64,000 bases of DNA, from the NCBI GenBank assembly GCA_009268125.1, contig WBOU01000011.1:1-64000 (forward strand), read 5' to 3'. The notes below the pieces were generated by a model. It did no database searches. It worked only from the letters and a program-made list of their open reading frames with translations, and had not been told where the DNA came from. Each line of letters opens with the position of its first letter. The stretch's first letter is position 1. The stretch is from Chloroflexia bacterium SDU3-3. Its GTDB lineage: Bacteria; Chloroflexota; Chloroflexia; Chloroflexales; Roseiflexaceae. The translations under genes and the position numbers were made by a program. Of this stretch, positions 33,931 through 43,897 are shown piece by piece.

Positions 33931-36444
33931 GTGGACATCAACCAGACACAGTTTCACCTGATAGCTGGCCAGGGCGACTGGGGCCGCTGCCGCATCGCGG
34001 GCGACGCCGCCACGCTCGGCGAGCGCTGGGCGCAGCAAAGCGAGGCCAGCGACCCGGCCAGCCGCCCGCCCCCGCCGCCGCTGGCCTGGGATGCGACGCG
34101 GCGGGCGGTGCGGCTGGCCTCGCGCGTCAGCCACTTCCGCGCGCCACGGGCCAGCTCGCCCCTGCCCCCCGAGGCGCGGCGCGGCGCGGCCCGCGACCGC
34201 TACGGCCACTGGTACTGGATCGACCCCGCGCGCCAGGGCATCCGCTTTCTGCCAGCGGGGGCGGTCGAGTCGCGGGCGTTCTGGAGCCAGCCGCAGGCCG
34301 AGGCGGCCCGCTGCGTGGTGGGTGCCGATTTCGCCAGCTGTACCCCGGCCAGCCCTGTGCCGCGCCTGCTCTCCGGCCTGGCGGTGACTGCCCGCCACTA
34401 TCTGGTGGTGGGCGACCTAGCCCAGCGCGGCCTGCTGCTCTTCGACCTGCACGGGGGCGGCGAGCCGCTGCTGCTGCGCTGGCCTGCCGACCAGCCCTTC
34501 GCCCCCTGGGATATCGCGGCCACCCCCGACAGCAGCCTGCTCATCCTCGACCGCGAGCACCAGCAGATCTGGCGGCTCGATCCGAACTTTCGGGTCGTGG
34601 CCGACCTGATCGATGGCGGCGAGGCCCTGTTCCAGCCCGCCGACCCGGCGCTGCCGCGCAGCGAGCAGCCAGACCAGGCCTTCCCTAGGCCCACCCAGGT
34701 CGATGCGCTTATCCCAGGGGTGGCGATGGATCTGATCAGCATCGAGCCAGGGCCGGGCGGCAGCGTGCTGCTGCTCGATAGCCACCCATCGCGCAGCTTC
34801 TCGCAGATCTACGTGCTGCAGCAGGGTGCGCTGGCGGCGGTGCTCTCGCTTGAGGATGCGGTGGAGGTGGCCGACGACAGCCCCGGAGGTGATGGCAGCC
34901 GTGCCTTCTCGGTGCGCGGCCACGACATGGCCTACCTGCCGCCCAGCGCGGGCTGTGGCTGCGGCTGCGGCCAGTGTGAGGCCGAGGGCGACATGGCCTA
35001 CCCGCTGTACGTGGCCGAGCAGAGCGGCAACCAGGTGTTCGCCTTTGCGCTCGACCAGAAGGACTGGGACACCGCCGCGCCGCCCACCGAAGTGCCGCCC
35101 GCCAGCGGCGAGTATCTGCCGCTGCGGCGCTGGGGCGCGAAGGCCCTGGTGGCGGCGGGCGATCTGGTGTTCTACGACTTCCGCGACCGCTGGGTGCCGC
35201 TGGCCCCGTTCGTCGAGTGCCACTACGAGCAGCGCGCGGTGATCGAGACCGCGCTCCCGCCAGCCGACATCCCCGGCGCTCCGTTTGATAGCGCCACCAT
35301 TGGCTGCGTGTGGCACCGGCTCACCCTCGACGCCCAGATCCCCGCCGGGACGGCGGTGCGCATCGAGGCGCGGGCCGCCGACGACCTGGCCCTGCTGGAG
35401 CAGATGCTCTGGCTGCCCCAGCCCACGCCCTACCTGCGCGGCGATGGGGCCGAGCTGCCCTTCTACGCGCCATGGGATGACCTGCGCGGGGCCGCCGCCG
35501 AGGAGCGCGACCAGGCCGGCACATGGGAGCTGCTGTTTCAGGAGCTGCGCGGGCGCTACATCCAGCTGCGGCTCACCATCCTGGGCAGCGGCAGAGCCAC
35601 GCCGACCCTGCGGGCGCTGCGGGCCTGGTTCCCGCGCTTCTCCTACGCCGAGCGCTACCTGCCCGCCATCTACCGCGAAGAGCCAAGCTCGGCGTCATTC
35701 ATGGAGCGATTCCTGGCCAACTTTGAAGGCTTCTACACCGCCCTGGAGGAGAAGATCGAGCACAGCGCCGCCCTGCTCGACCCGCGCAGCGCCCCGCCCG
35801 AGACGCTCAGCTGGCTCGGGTCGTGGCTGGGCATCAGCTTCGACCCGCTGTGGAGCGAGCAGCAGAACGAGCAGCGCCAGCGCTTCTTCATACGCCACGC
35901 CGAGCGCTTCTACCGCACACGCGGCACCGTGGCCGGGCTGCTCAGCGCGGTGCGGCTCTACCTAGGCTGCGCGGTCGACGAGCGGATCTTTGACGAAGCT
36001 GGGGCCGAGGGCGTGCGCGTGCGGGTGATCGAGCGCTTCCGCACGCGCGGGGTGGGCGGCCTGGCCTACGGCGACCCGACCGAGGGCGGCGACCCGACCC
36101 TGGTGCCGCTGACGCCCGCGCATGTGGCGGCCAGCGCCCACCGCTTCACCCTGCTGGTGCCCCACGACCTGCCCGCCCAAGATCTGGCCATGGTCGAGCG
36201 GATCGTGGCGCTGGAGCAGCCCGCCCACACCATGGTAGAGCTGAAGCGCTACTGGGATCTGTTCCGCGTCGGCGAGGCGCGGCTGGGGGTCGACACCGCG
36301 CTGGGCGAGAGCGGCAGCTTTGTCGCCACGCTGCTCGGCGCGGGCTATCTGGCCGAGACCTACCTTGAGGCTTCGTACCCGTTTGACCTAGAAGATCGCA
36401 TGATCAGCGACCGCGACATGCTCGGCGAGCTACCGGCGCTATGA
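33931..36444 (+). CDS. eCIS baseplate protein, gpI/tail-TIGR02242-like, with propeller-like N half
   Basis: 837 aa, GTG start 5 nt after GAGGA. The C-terminal ~270 residues match the phage-tail TIGR02242/P2 gpI type (YAERYLPAIYREEP, SFMERFLANFEGFYTALEEKIE, WLGSWLGISFDP, FYRTRGTVAGLLSAVRLYLG). This corresponds to Pvc12/Afp12 wedge proteins. The N-terminal half has NHL-like repeats (LLLFDLHGGGEP, PWDIAATPDSSLLILDREHQQIWRLD), suggesting a beta-propeller. A Cys/Gly cluster, GCGCGCGQC, sits near residue 350, position approximate. A propeller joined to a wedge protein could face outward as a binding element; that is inference. Confidence 0.85.
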   Translation: MDINQTQFHLIAGQGDWGRCRIAGDAATLGERWAQQSEASDPASRPPPPPLAWDATRRAVRLASRVSHFRAPRASSPLPPEARRGAARDRYGHWYWIDPARQGIRFLPAGAVESRAFWSQPQAEAARCVVGADFASCTPASPVPRLLSGLAVTARHYLVVGDLAQRGLLLFDLHGGGEPLLLRWPADQPFAPWDIAATPDSSLLILDREHQQIWRLDPNFRVVADLIDGGEALFQPADPALPRSEQPDQAFPRPTQVDALIPGVAMDLISIEPGPGGSVLLLDSHPSRSFSQIYVLQQGALAAVLSLEDAVEVADDSPGGDGSRAFSVRGHDMAYLPPSAGCGCGCGQCEAEGDMAYPLYVAEQSGNQVFAFALDQKDWDTAAPPTEVPPASGEYLPLRRWGAKALVAAGDLVFYDFRDRWVPLAPFVECHYEQRAVIETALPPADIPGAPFDSATIGCVWHRLTLDAQIPAGTAVRIEARAADDLALLEQMLWLPQPTPYLRGDGAELPFYAPWDDLRGAAAEERDQAGTWELLFQELRGRYIQLRLTILGSGRATPTLRALRAWFPRFSYAERYLPAIYREEPSSASFMERFLANFEGFYTALEEKIEHSAALLDPRSAPPETLSWLGSWLGISFDPLWSEQQNEQRQRFFIRHAERFYRTRGTVAGLLSAVRLYLGCAVDERIFDEAGAEGVRVRVIERFRTRGVGGLAYGDPTEGGDPTLVPLTPAHVAASAHRFTLLVPHDLPAQDLAMVERIVALEQPAHTMVELKRYWDLFRVGEARLGVDTALGESGSFVATLLGAGYLAETYLEASYPFDLEDRMISDRDMLGELPAL

Positions 36445-36454
36445 GGAGAAGGCG

Positions 36455-38863
36455 ATGTGCGCGTGCAATAACTGTTCAGGATCGGTCAGCATCGGCCAGG
36501 CGGCGGAGAGCATCGCGGCGACCCAGGGCGTCACCCAGCGCTGCGTCTCGCTGGCGTCTGGCGCGCTCAGCCCCGACCAGCGCGTCAGCTACGAGTTCGG
36601 CATGGTGCTGGGGGTGGATGACTTCCGGCAGGAGCAGCTCTACTTCCTTGAGAAGGAGTATCAGCACAACCGTGGCCTACATGGCTTTGGGACAGTCTAC
36701 GGGCTGCGGGTGCTGGTGGCACCGCCCCAGGGCAGCCAGGAAGACCTGCAGATCACGGTCGAGCCTGGCATGGCGATCGACCAGTATGGCCGCGCGATCG
36801 TGGTGCGCAGCAGCCAGTGCGCCCGGCTGGGCGCGTGGCTGGCCAAGCAGGTGCAGGCCGACCCAGGGCTGATCGAGCGGCAGCGGGCGGGCATATCGGG
36901 CGATCTCTCGCTGTATGTGGTGCTGCGCTACGCCGAGTGCGCCGACGCGCTGGTGCCCATCCCCGGCCAGCCCTGCGACAGCGCCGCCGATAGTATGGCC
37001 CCCTCGCGCATCCGCGACTCGTTCGCGATCGAGCTGCGTTGGGAGCCGCCCGCCATGCCCGCATGGGATGCCGTGCGCCGCTTCGGGGCGCTCACCGGCC
37101 TGATCCGCGCGGTGCCCGGCCTGCCGCCGATCTACTCCGACGAGGCCCTGCTGGCCGACCTGGTGCGGCTGCTGGACGACCCCGAGGCCTTCGCCAGCGC
37201 GCTCGACACCATGCTGGCCGGGTCGCTCTCCGACGCGCCGCGCGAGCTGTTCCGGCTGCCTGCCGAGGATGCCAGCGCCGCGCTTGACCGGCTCTACACC
37301 ATCTGGGCCAGCGAGGTGCGCCCGCGCCAAGGGCTGCCGCCCGAGCTGAGCGCCCCCGAGCCGCCCGCCGAGGCCGGGGTGCTGCTAGCCAAGATCGACT
37401 TCCTGCCCGAGGAGCCGTTCGACCCGCAGCAGCCCGCCATCGCCTACCCGCTGGATGCCAGCGGAGCGCCCGCCCAGCCCAGCGCCGAGGGCAGGCCCTT
37501 CCTGCTCCACACCCAGCTCATCCAGGAGCTGCGCACGCCCGGCGCGGCCACCGAGAAGCGCCCGTTCGCCACGCTGGCCGCGCGCGATGGCTCGACGCTG
37601 CGGGTGTGGCTGCACTACCCCGAGATCGTCGACCTTCCGGCGGCCAGCGCGCTGGAGCTGACCGTCGAGGGCGGGCCGGTGTCCCTCCGCGAGATCGTGC
37701 CGGTCGGGCCGAACATCTTCGACCTGCTAATCGAGCCAGCCGAGGTGAGCGAGTCGCCCCAGGGGCCGCCGCTGCGGCCTGGCGCGCTGGTGGCGCTCGG
37801 CTTTGTGCTGGCCGAGGTGGCCGCGCTCGGCCTGCCGCTGATCGAGACGATCGACACCCAGGCGGTCGACTACCTTGGCCGCGCGGGCGGGCTGATCACC
37901 GCCTACACCGTGGTGAGCGACACCGCCGCCATCAGCACGCCCGCCCAGGAGTTCGCCACGGTGCAGAGCGTGCTGATCGATGGCGCGCTGCGGTTCCGGG
38001 TGTGGTTCCACACTCCTGCGCCGATCATTCTGCCGAACACCATCACCGTGCAGCGCGGGGTGGGCGACAGCGCCACCCAGCACCGCTTTAGCGTGGTGCC
38101 CACCACCACCCGCAGCGGCATGCAGTTCTTCTGGGTTCTCGCGCCGCCCACAAACCTACGCCTGAACGCGGGCGACGTGCTGACCTTCCAGTTCGATACC
38201 TACGACATCCACCTGGGCGACGGCCGCGTGCTGGCCGACCAGATCGCCGAGTATAACCTCAGCTACCTTGGCCACGATGGGATCGGCAGCATCCGCGCCT
38301 ACCACATCGTGTCGCCGCCCATCCAGCCCGGCCTCTCCGAGGAAGAGGTCAGCAGGCTTATCCAGGATGCGCTCAGCAGGCTGCCCCAGGCCAGCCAAAA
38401 GCCAGCGCTGCCGCTCGCCACGATCTCGCAGGTGAGCGCCAACGCCGATTACTTTGTGCTTGAGCTATGGTTCCACCCCAGCCCCGACCCCGAGTCGAAC
38501 AAGGTGGCGATCGACCCCAGCTTCAGCACCGAGCAGTTCCGCATACTTGCAGAATTCAGCGAGATCGGCGAGATGGGTGACGTCACGCAGCAGATCGGCG
38601 TTGAGCCAGGGCAGCCGAATGTCTTCCATCTGTTTATCAACCAGAATAGCTGGAGAGATATCAGCAGAGGATCGCGCTGGCTGCGCTTCATTTTCTTCAG
38701 CGAGCAGATCATGGTCAACGTCGGCGACGAGCAGACCTCGCTCAGCAAGCTCGGCGAGCAGCTGCCCTTCACCTTCGCGGGCAGCTACGGCAGGGCGGGT
38801 GAAGATCAGCGCGTGGTCATCTACTACCGTCTGCCCGATCAGGAGGCCAACAATGACCGCTAG
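36455..38863 (+). CDS. eCIS baseplate/fibre-like protein A (802 aa)
   Basis: 802 aa, GAGGAG before ATG. No firm family, but proteins with this N-terminal pattern are frequent in eCIS loci: YEFGMVLGVDDFRQEQ, HNRGLHGFGTVYGLRV, then ITVEPGMAIDQYGRAIVV. The extreme N terminus is MCACNNC, a CxCxxC cluster. The C-terminal half has three related beta modules beginning PFATLAARDGSTLRVWLHYP, EFATVQSVLIDGALRFRVWFHTP and PLATISQVSANADYFVLELWFHP. This modular beta architecture suits a fibre or baseplate-to-fibre adaptor. It is a paralogue of the next gene in its N-terminal domain and overlaps it by 11 nt. Confidence 0.75.
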   Translation: MCACNNCSGSVSIGQAAESIAATQGVTQRCVSLASGALSPDQRVSYEFGMVLGVDDFRQEQLYFLEKEYQHNRGLHGFGTVYGLRVLVAPPQGSQEDLQITVEPGMAIDQYGRAIVVRSSQCARLGAWLAKQVQADPGLIERQRAGISGDLSLYVVLRYAECADALVPIPGQPCDSAADSMAPSRIRDSFAIELRWEPPAMPAWDAVRRFGALTGLIRAVPGLPPIYSDEALLADLVRLLDDPEAFASALDTMLAGSLSDAPRELFRLPAEDASAALDRLYTIWASEVRPRQGLPPELSAPEPPAEAGVLLAKIDFLPEEPFDPQQPAIAYPLDASGAPAQPSAEGRPFLLHTQLIQELRTPGAATEKRPFATLAARDGSTLRVWLHYPEIVDLPAASALELTVEGGPVSLREIVPVGPNIFDLLIEPAEVSESPQGPPLRPGALVALGFVLAEVAALGLPLIETIDTQAVDYLGRAGGLITAYTVVSDTAAISTPAQEFATVQSVLIDGALRFRVWFHTPAPIILPNTITVQRGVGDSATQHRFSVVPTTTRSGMQFFWVLAPPTNLRLNAGDVLTFQFDTYDIHLGDGRVLADQIAEYNLSYLGHDGIGSIRAYHIVSPPIQPGLSEEEVSRLIQDALSRLPQASQKPALPLATISQVSANADYFVLELWFHPSPDPESNKVAIDPSFSTEQFRILAEFSEIGEMGDVTQQIGVEPGQPNVFHLFINQNSWRDISRGSRWLRFIFFSEQIMVNVGDEQTSLSKLGEQLPFTFAGSYGRAGEDQRVVIYYRLPDQEANNDR

Positions 38864-40355
38864 CCAGATTCTCGGCAGCACCTATGAGGAAGGACTGAAG
38901 GCCCCGCACTACACCAACCGCCGCCTGCTCACCGCCGAGGATCTGCACGCCGATCAGCAGGCCGCGCTGGCGCGGCTGGCCCTGCTGGGCCAGGCGGTGG
39001 GCTACGGCGTGGTGCACGGGCTGGGGGTCGAGCTGCTGGGTGGAGCCACGCTGCGGGTCGCCGCCGGGCTGGGGTTCACCAAGGGCGGCCAGCCGGTGCG
39101 GCTGCCGCAGGCCACCCAGCTGACCTTCACCACGCCCAGCAGCGCTGGCGCGGCGGCCATCGACGGCGGGCGCTTCCAAGACTGCGCCGTCGCGCTGGGC
39201 GGTGGGGCGGCGGGCACGCCGGTGCAGGGCGCATACCTGCTGGTGGCCGCGCCGATCTCGCGGCTGGAGGGCAGCGCGCCGCTCAAAGCCGCTGCGGGCA
39301 GCGCCGCCGCACCCGCGTGCGCCGCCCAGTGGGAGGTGGAGGGCCTGCAGTTCCGCGCCATCCGGCTGGATGGCTTCGACGCACAGCAGGGTGTGAATGA
39401 CACCAACCGCCGCAACCGCCTGGCCCACTGGTGCCTCGGCAGCCTCACCTTCCAGCAGATCGAGAGCGCCTACCTCGCCGAGCCGCAGGAGTACGGCCTG
39501 CTGGCCCAGCTCGGCGGGCAGGATGTGTCGGGCTGCGACCTGCCGCTCGCCGTGTTCTACTGGACAGGCGGCAGCATCCGCGACCTCGACCTGTGGAGCG
39601 TGCGCCGCAGGCTGGTGCAGTCGGGCGCGCTCAGCATGTACGCCCCGCTGCTCGGCGACAGGCGCACCGCCGAGGGCCAGGCCCGCCTCGCCCAGTTCCA
39701 GAGCCACCTGCAGGCGGTGATCGCCGACAGCGTGAACGGCACGGTCAGTGCGGCCAGCGTGTTCCCCATGCTGCCGCCAGCCGGGCTGGTCCAGCTGCAG
39801 ATCCCATACGGCACCCTCTACCAGGTGGCCTACCGCCTCGCGCAGCGGCTGATCTGGCAGCTGAGCGGCGTAGTGAATGCGATGTTCCCGTTTTTCTCGA
39901 CCCAGATCCCCTGGAACGAGCATATGATCAGCCAGTGCGCGCAGCTGGCGAGCGAGCACACCAACCAGAGCGGGCTAAGCCACTACAGCTTCTTCGGGCG
40001 CGAAAATATCTTCTACACCCTGGTCGACCCCGACACGATCGACGACAAGCTGCGTGCGTCGTGGTACCACAATGCCTTTTCGTCTAGCGCGCCGATCGAT
40101 CTGTATGTGGCCTATACCGACGTCGCCCAGCTGCTCGCGCCCGAGATCCTCTACGGCGTCGGCATCGTCACCGCCGATCTTAGCCGGTTTGGCATCAGCG
40201 CCGCGCTCATCCAAAGCCTGGCCACGCCCATCCTGCTGCAGGAGATCGCCGAGCTGCGCAGGGTGCCGGTCGAAAGCGTGAATCTCACACCGATTCAGCC
40301 GATAACCCTGTTTGTCAAGCGTGATCTGATCAGCCAGATAAGCGGTGAGCAATGA
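38853..40355 (+). CDS. eCIS baseplate/fibre-like protein B (500 aa)
   Basis: 500 aa. ATG at 38853 (AGGAGG 5-6 nt upstream) overlaps the preceding gene by 11 nt. The N-terminal ~120 residues (YTNRRLLTAEDLHADQQ, AVGYGVVHGLGVELLGG, LRVAAGLGFTKGGQPVRL) parallel those of protein A (VDDFRQEQ, GTVYGLRV, VEPGMAIDQYGRAIVV). The two therefore look like tandem paralogues. The rest is unassigned. An attachment or wedge-accessory role is inferred from position between the gpI-type and ATPase genes, where AFP and PVC loci carry their fibre gene. Confidence 0.72.
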   Translation: MTASQILGSTYEEGLKAPHYTNRRLLTAEDLHADQQAALARLALLGQAVGYGVVHGLGVELLGGATLRVAAGLGFTKGGQPVRLPQATQLTFTTPSSAGAAAIDGGRFQDCAVALGGGAAGTPVQGAYLLVAAPISRLEGSAPLKAAAGSAAAPACAAQWEVEGLQFRAIRLDGFDAQQGVNDTNRRNRLAHWCLGSLTFQQIESAYLAEPQEYGLLAQLGGQDVSGCDLPLAVFYWTGGSIRDLDLWSVRRRLVQSGALSMYAPLLGDRRTAEGQARLAQFQSHLQAVIADSVNGTVSAASVFPMLPPAGLVQLQIPYGTLYQVAYRLAQRLIWQLSGVVNAMFPFFSTQIPWNEHMISQCAQLASEHTNQSGLSHYSFFGRENIFYTLVDPDTIDDKLRASWYHNAFSSSAPIDLYVAYTDVAQLLAPEILYGVGIVTADLSRFGISAALIQSLATPILLQEIAELRRVPVESVNLTPIQPITLFVKRDLISQISGEQ

Positions 40356-41755
40356 GCCAGGCCGACCCCAGCCTGACGATCCAGCGGCTGCGGCTGCGCG
40401 CCCGCCCCGGCCAGCAGATCGCCCAGCAGATGCGCGTGGAGCACCTGCTGGGCAGCGCCGATCTGCTGCCCGCCGGTCTGCCCAGCGGCCTCGTGCTGAT
40501 CATCGATACGCTGCGCATCCGGCTCGACCTGAGCGCGCTGGTGATGCCCCACGCGCAGGTCGAGGCCTTCCGCCAGCATATCGCCCGCTGCTACCACGCC
40601 GCCGCACGGCCCGCCGCTGGTGGCCTGGCCCCGGCCCAGCCATACGTGGCCTTCGCCGACCACGCCGAGCTGCTGGCCACCCTCGCGCGCGACATGGCCG
40701 ATGGATCGGCGGCGCAGCGCTGGTACTGGCGGGCGATCCTTGGGCCGGGCACTACGCGGCCCGGCCAGGCTATGGCCCAGCTGTGGCGGCAGCACGCCTA
40801 TGCGCTGCCCGCTGCCATGGCCCAGCTTGGCAGCACCGCCACGCGCGCGGTCGCCATGCTGCCCCGCGAGGAGGTCGCCACAGTGGCTGCCGCGCTTAAT
40901 GCGGCCTACCGCCTAACTTTCAACGATACACCGCCGAGCGATGCCCCAAGCACGCCTGCGCCCTGGCGGCAGTGGCTGGCTCCGCCCGCGCCCGCCCAGC
41001 TCGCGCCCGCCGCCGAGCGGCTGCTCGGCACCGCGCTGGCGCTCTGGCACGCGCCGCAGCTGGCCCGCAGCCAGGGCTTCGCAGCCCAGGCCGCCGCGTG
41101 GCAGGCCGCGCAGGTGGGGGTAGGCAGGCCAGGGCAGACGCATCTGCCCAGCGCGGCTCGCCCGCCGGAGCTGAAGCAAAAGCCGCGACCGCCTGCGGCC
41201 CAGGCCGCGCCGCCCGCAGCAGGGGCCATGCCGACCATGGCCGCAGAAGCTGCGCCGCCCCACGCCTACGAGGGCGTGGCCACGCGGCTGGGCGGCGTGC
41301 TCTACCTGATCAACCTGCTGGGCGAGCTTGGCTGGCCCAGCTATGCGCCCGATCCATGCGGCCCCGCGACCATCGGCGGCTGGCGGCTGCTGGCCATGCT
41401 CGCGCGGGCCATGCTGCCCGCCGCACCCGCCGCCGATCCGCTCTGGGATGCGCTGGAGCAGCTCGCCCCGCCGCCCGAGGGCGGCCACCCGCCCGCCGAC
41501 GCCGCGCAGGAGGCCTGGCTGCAGGCCCAACTGCGGCTGGTGGGCGATCTGCTGGCGGCGCGTCTGGATGAGCAAGATCAAGAGCGGGCATACGCCCACC
41601 TGCGCGTGCCGGGCAGGCTGGTAGCAGGGCCGACCCACGTCGACATGTTCATGGCCCTCGACAGCATCGACATCGCCGCGCGCCGCGTCGGGCTCGACCG
41701 CGACCCCGGCTGGGTCGCCGAGCTGGGGCGGCTGGTGCGCTTCCACTATGACTGA
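40352..41755 (+). CDS. eCIS-locus protein in tape-measure position
   Basis: 467 aa, ATGA overlap with protein B. Very Ala/Pro/Leu-rich. The N terminus (TIQRLRLRARPGQQIAQQMRVEHLL) is followed by helical segments. Residues ~260-305 are a Pro/Ala linker. A conserved-looking TRLGGVLYLINLLGELGWP lies near residue 315, similar to motifs in the proteins encoded just before the AAA+ ATPase in other eCIS loci, some of which are called tape-measure proteins (Afp14 position). It lacks the long repetitive coiled coil of a phage tape measure. Whether it sets particle length is not shown. Confidence 0.6.
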   Translation: MSQADPSLTIQRLRLRARPGQQIAQQMRVEHLLGSADLLPAGLPSGLVLIIDTLRIRLDLSALVMPHAQVEAFRQHIARCYHAAARPAAGGLAPAQPYVAFADHAELLATLARDMADGSAAQRWYWRAILGPGTTRPGQAMAQLWRQHAYALPAAMAQLGSTATRAVAMLPREEVATVAAALNAAYRLTFNDTPPSDAPSTPAPWRQWLAPPAPAQLAPAAERLLGTALALWHAPQLARSQGFAAQAAAWQAAQVGVGRPGQTHLPSAARPPELKQKPRPPAAQAAPPAAGAMPTMAAEAAPPHAYEGVATRLGGVLYLINLLGELGWPSYAPDPCGPATIGGWRLLAMLARAMLPAAPAADPLWDALEQLAPPPEGGHPPADAAQEAWLQAQLRLVGDLLAARLDEQDQERAYAHLRVPGRLVAGPTHVDMFMALDSIDIAARRVGLDRDPGWVAELGRLVRFHYD

Positions 41756-41767
41756 AAGTTGGCTGCC

Positions 41768-43882
41768 ATGAGCGAACGGTTTAGCGAAGCTCGCGAGATC
41801 CTGATCGAGCCAGCCGCGCCCAGTGGGCCAGATGGCCATTTCCGCCTGTGGATGTACCGCGCGATCAGCCGCATGCTCGCCAATCTGCGCGCCATCGACG
41901 ACGCAAACGCCTTGGAGAGCTTCCCTTTTCTGGCGCAGTACGAGTCAGCGCTGGCCAGCATCATGCCGCCCGCGCTCGGCCCCGAGGATGGCGACCTGTG
42001 GTGGCAGCAGCAGATCGCAGCCTACGAGCAGGGCGAGCGGTGCCAGCTGCCGCTGCGCAACCTCGCCGAGGCGCTCAGTCTGGATGATGAGGAGCGCCTG
42101 CTGCTGCTAGCTGTCGGACTGATCGAGGAGGACGTGCGATTCGGCTCGCTGTTCACTGCGCTCCAGCCGACCAGCCACATCCGGCGGCCATCGATAGGCA
42201 TGCTTGGCTGGCTGCTGGCCACACCTGGCGCTCTCGCCCGCGACCTATGGCCAGCCAGCCGCACGCTGATCGACCACGGACTGCTGAGCGTGGCCAACCG
42301 CGACAGCCCGCGCGCCGAGTGGGCGCTGCAGGTGCCGCTGCCGCTCTGGGATGCGCTGCGCGGCCAGCCGGGCAGCCAGGCCGCCGTAGGCGTCGCCAGC
42401 CACCCTGCCAGCCAGTTCCCCGACCTGGCCGACATGGTGCTGCCCCCGGCCCTCCACCAGCAGGTCTTCCGCCTGCCCGCGCTGCTGGCCCAGGGGCAGG
42501 TGGGCGCGCTGGCCCTGCGCGGCATGCGCGGCAGCGGGCGGCGCACCCTGGCCGGGTCGGTGGCGCGGGCGATCGGGCGCGACCTGCTGGTGTGCGAGAG
42601 CGCCGCGCCAGACAGCGCGGCCTGGCAGCTGATCGGGCCGCTGGCTAGCATCGCCGGTGCGCTGCCGCTGCTGCGCTGCGACCCCGGCCCAGGCGTGGCG
42701 CTCGATCTGCCGCTGCTGCCCGGCTACCGTGGGCCGGTGGCGCTCACCCTCGGCGCGGGCGGCGGCATCTGCGGGCTGCTGGTCGCCCAGAGCCTAGGCC
42801 TCAGCCTGCCCATGCCGGATGCCGCTGCCCGCCGCAGCTTCTGGGTGCGCACCGCCCTACCCATGCCGGAAACCACGCTCGACGAGCTCTCTCAGCGCTT
42901 CCTGCTCAACGGCGGGCATATCGCCCGCGCCGCGCCGCTGGCCCGCGCCTACGCCACGCTGGCTGGCCGCACATCCGTCGACCTGCCCGACGTGCAGCAG
43001 GCCGCGCGCACGCTCAACCGCCAGGAGCTAGAGACCCTGGCCACCGCCCTTGAGCCGATAGCGGGGCTGGATGCGGTGGTGGCCGCCAGCAGCGCCAGCG
43101 ACGACCTGCGCGCGCTGCTGGCGCGCTGCCGCGCCCGCGAGCTGCTGTGCGACACCGCCGGGCCAGCCTTCGCCAGCAGCCTCAACCGCGGCGTGCGCGC
43201 CATGTTCACCGGCCCCAGCGGCACCGGCAAGACCCTGGCGGCGCGGGCGCTGGCGGGCGCGCTGCAGATGGATCTCTACCGCGTCGACCTGGCTGCAGTG
43301 GTAAACAAGTACATCGGCGAGACCGAGCGCAACCTCAACATGGTGCTGAGCCGGGCCGAGGAGCTGGATGTGCTGCTGCTGCTCGACGAGGGCGACGCCC
43401 TGATGGCCGCGCGCACCGATGTGCGCAGCGCCAACGACCGCTACGCCAACCTGGAGACCAACTATCTGCTGCAGCGGCTGGAGAGCTACCAGGGCATCGT
43501 GATCATCACCACCAATGCCAGCAGCCGGATCGACCAGGCCTTCCTGCGCCGCCTAGATGCCACCATCGAGTTCGCCCCGCCCGAGGCCAGCGAGCGCGCC
43601 GCGATCTGGCGGCTGCACCTGCCAGCGCAGCACGCCCTGAGCGCCGCACTGCTGGGCGAGGTGGCGGTGCGCTGCGCGCTCACCGGCGGCCAGATCCGCA
43701 ACGCCGCCCTGCACGCAACCCTGCTCGCCATCGGCGAGGGCGCGCCGCTGGGGGATGCCCACCTTGAGGCCGGGCTGCTGCGCGAGTATCGCAAGGCGGG
43801 CGCGGCCTACCCGCTGCGCGGCGCGAGCGCGCAGGCCAAGCAGCTTGGGCGGCTGCAGCAGTTCGCTGGCGATCTGGGATAA
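41768..43882 (+). CDS. eCIS AAA+ ATPase (Pvc15/Afp15-like)
   Basis: 704 aa. ATG at 41768 was preferred over an upstream TTG. The C-terminal AAA+ module has Walker A GPSGTGKT (482-489), Walker B LLLLDEGDAL (Asp540-Glu541), a sensor-1-like IIITTNASSRIDQAFLRRLD, and C-terminal helices. The N-terminal ~450 residues hold a degenerate second ATPase-like region (GMRGSGRRTLAGSVARAIG). In PVC, Pvc15 is needed to load effectors into the tube, acting on their N-terminal leaders. This protein is thus the likely loader for the DUF4157 proteins. Confidence 0.9.
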   Translation: MSERFSEAREILIEPAAPSGPDGHFRLWMYRAISRMLANLRAIDDANALESFPFLAQYESALASIMPPALGPEDGDLWWQQQIAAYEQGERCQLPLRNLAEALSLDDEERLLLLAVGLIEEDVRFGSLFTALQPTSHIRRPSIGMLGWLLATPGALARDLWPASRTLIDHGLLSVANRDSPRAEWALQVPLPLWDALRGQPGSQAAVGVASHPASQFPDLADMVLPPALHQQVFRLPALLAQGQVGALALRGMRGSGRRTLAGSVARAIGRDLLVCESAAPDSAAWQLIGPLASIAGALPLLRCDPGPGVALDLPLLPGYRGPVALTLGAGGGICGLLVAQSLGLSLPMPDAAARRSFWVRTALPMPETTLDELSQRFLLNGGHIARAAPLARAYATLAGRTSVDLPDVQQAARTLNRQELETLATALEPIAGLDAVVAASSASDDLRALLARCRARELLCDTAGPAFASSLNRGVRAMFTGPSGTGKTLAARALAGALQMDLYRVDLAAVVNKYIGETERNLNMVLSRAEELDVLLLLDEGDALMAARTDVRSANDRYANLETNYLLQRLESYQGIVIITTNASSRIDQAFLRRLDATIEFAPPEASERAAIWRLHLPAQHALSAALLGEVAVRCALTGGQIRNAALHATLLAIGEGAPLGDAHLEAGLLREYRKAGAAYPLRGASAQAKQLGRLQQFAGDLG

Positions 43883-43897
43883 ACAAACGAGGAAGCT

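Noticed and set aside
32832-34688. Long plus-strand frame across the gpJ/gpI junction
   Set aside because: Arg/Ala/Gly/Pro-rich shadow of the two real genes in another frame.
40352-41755. Confident tape-measure call
   Set aside because: Only position next to the ATPase and one short motif support it; no long coiled coil or length repeat was seen.
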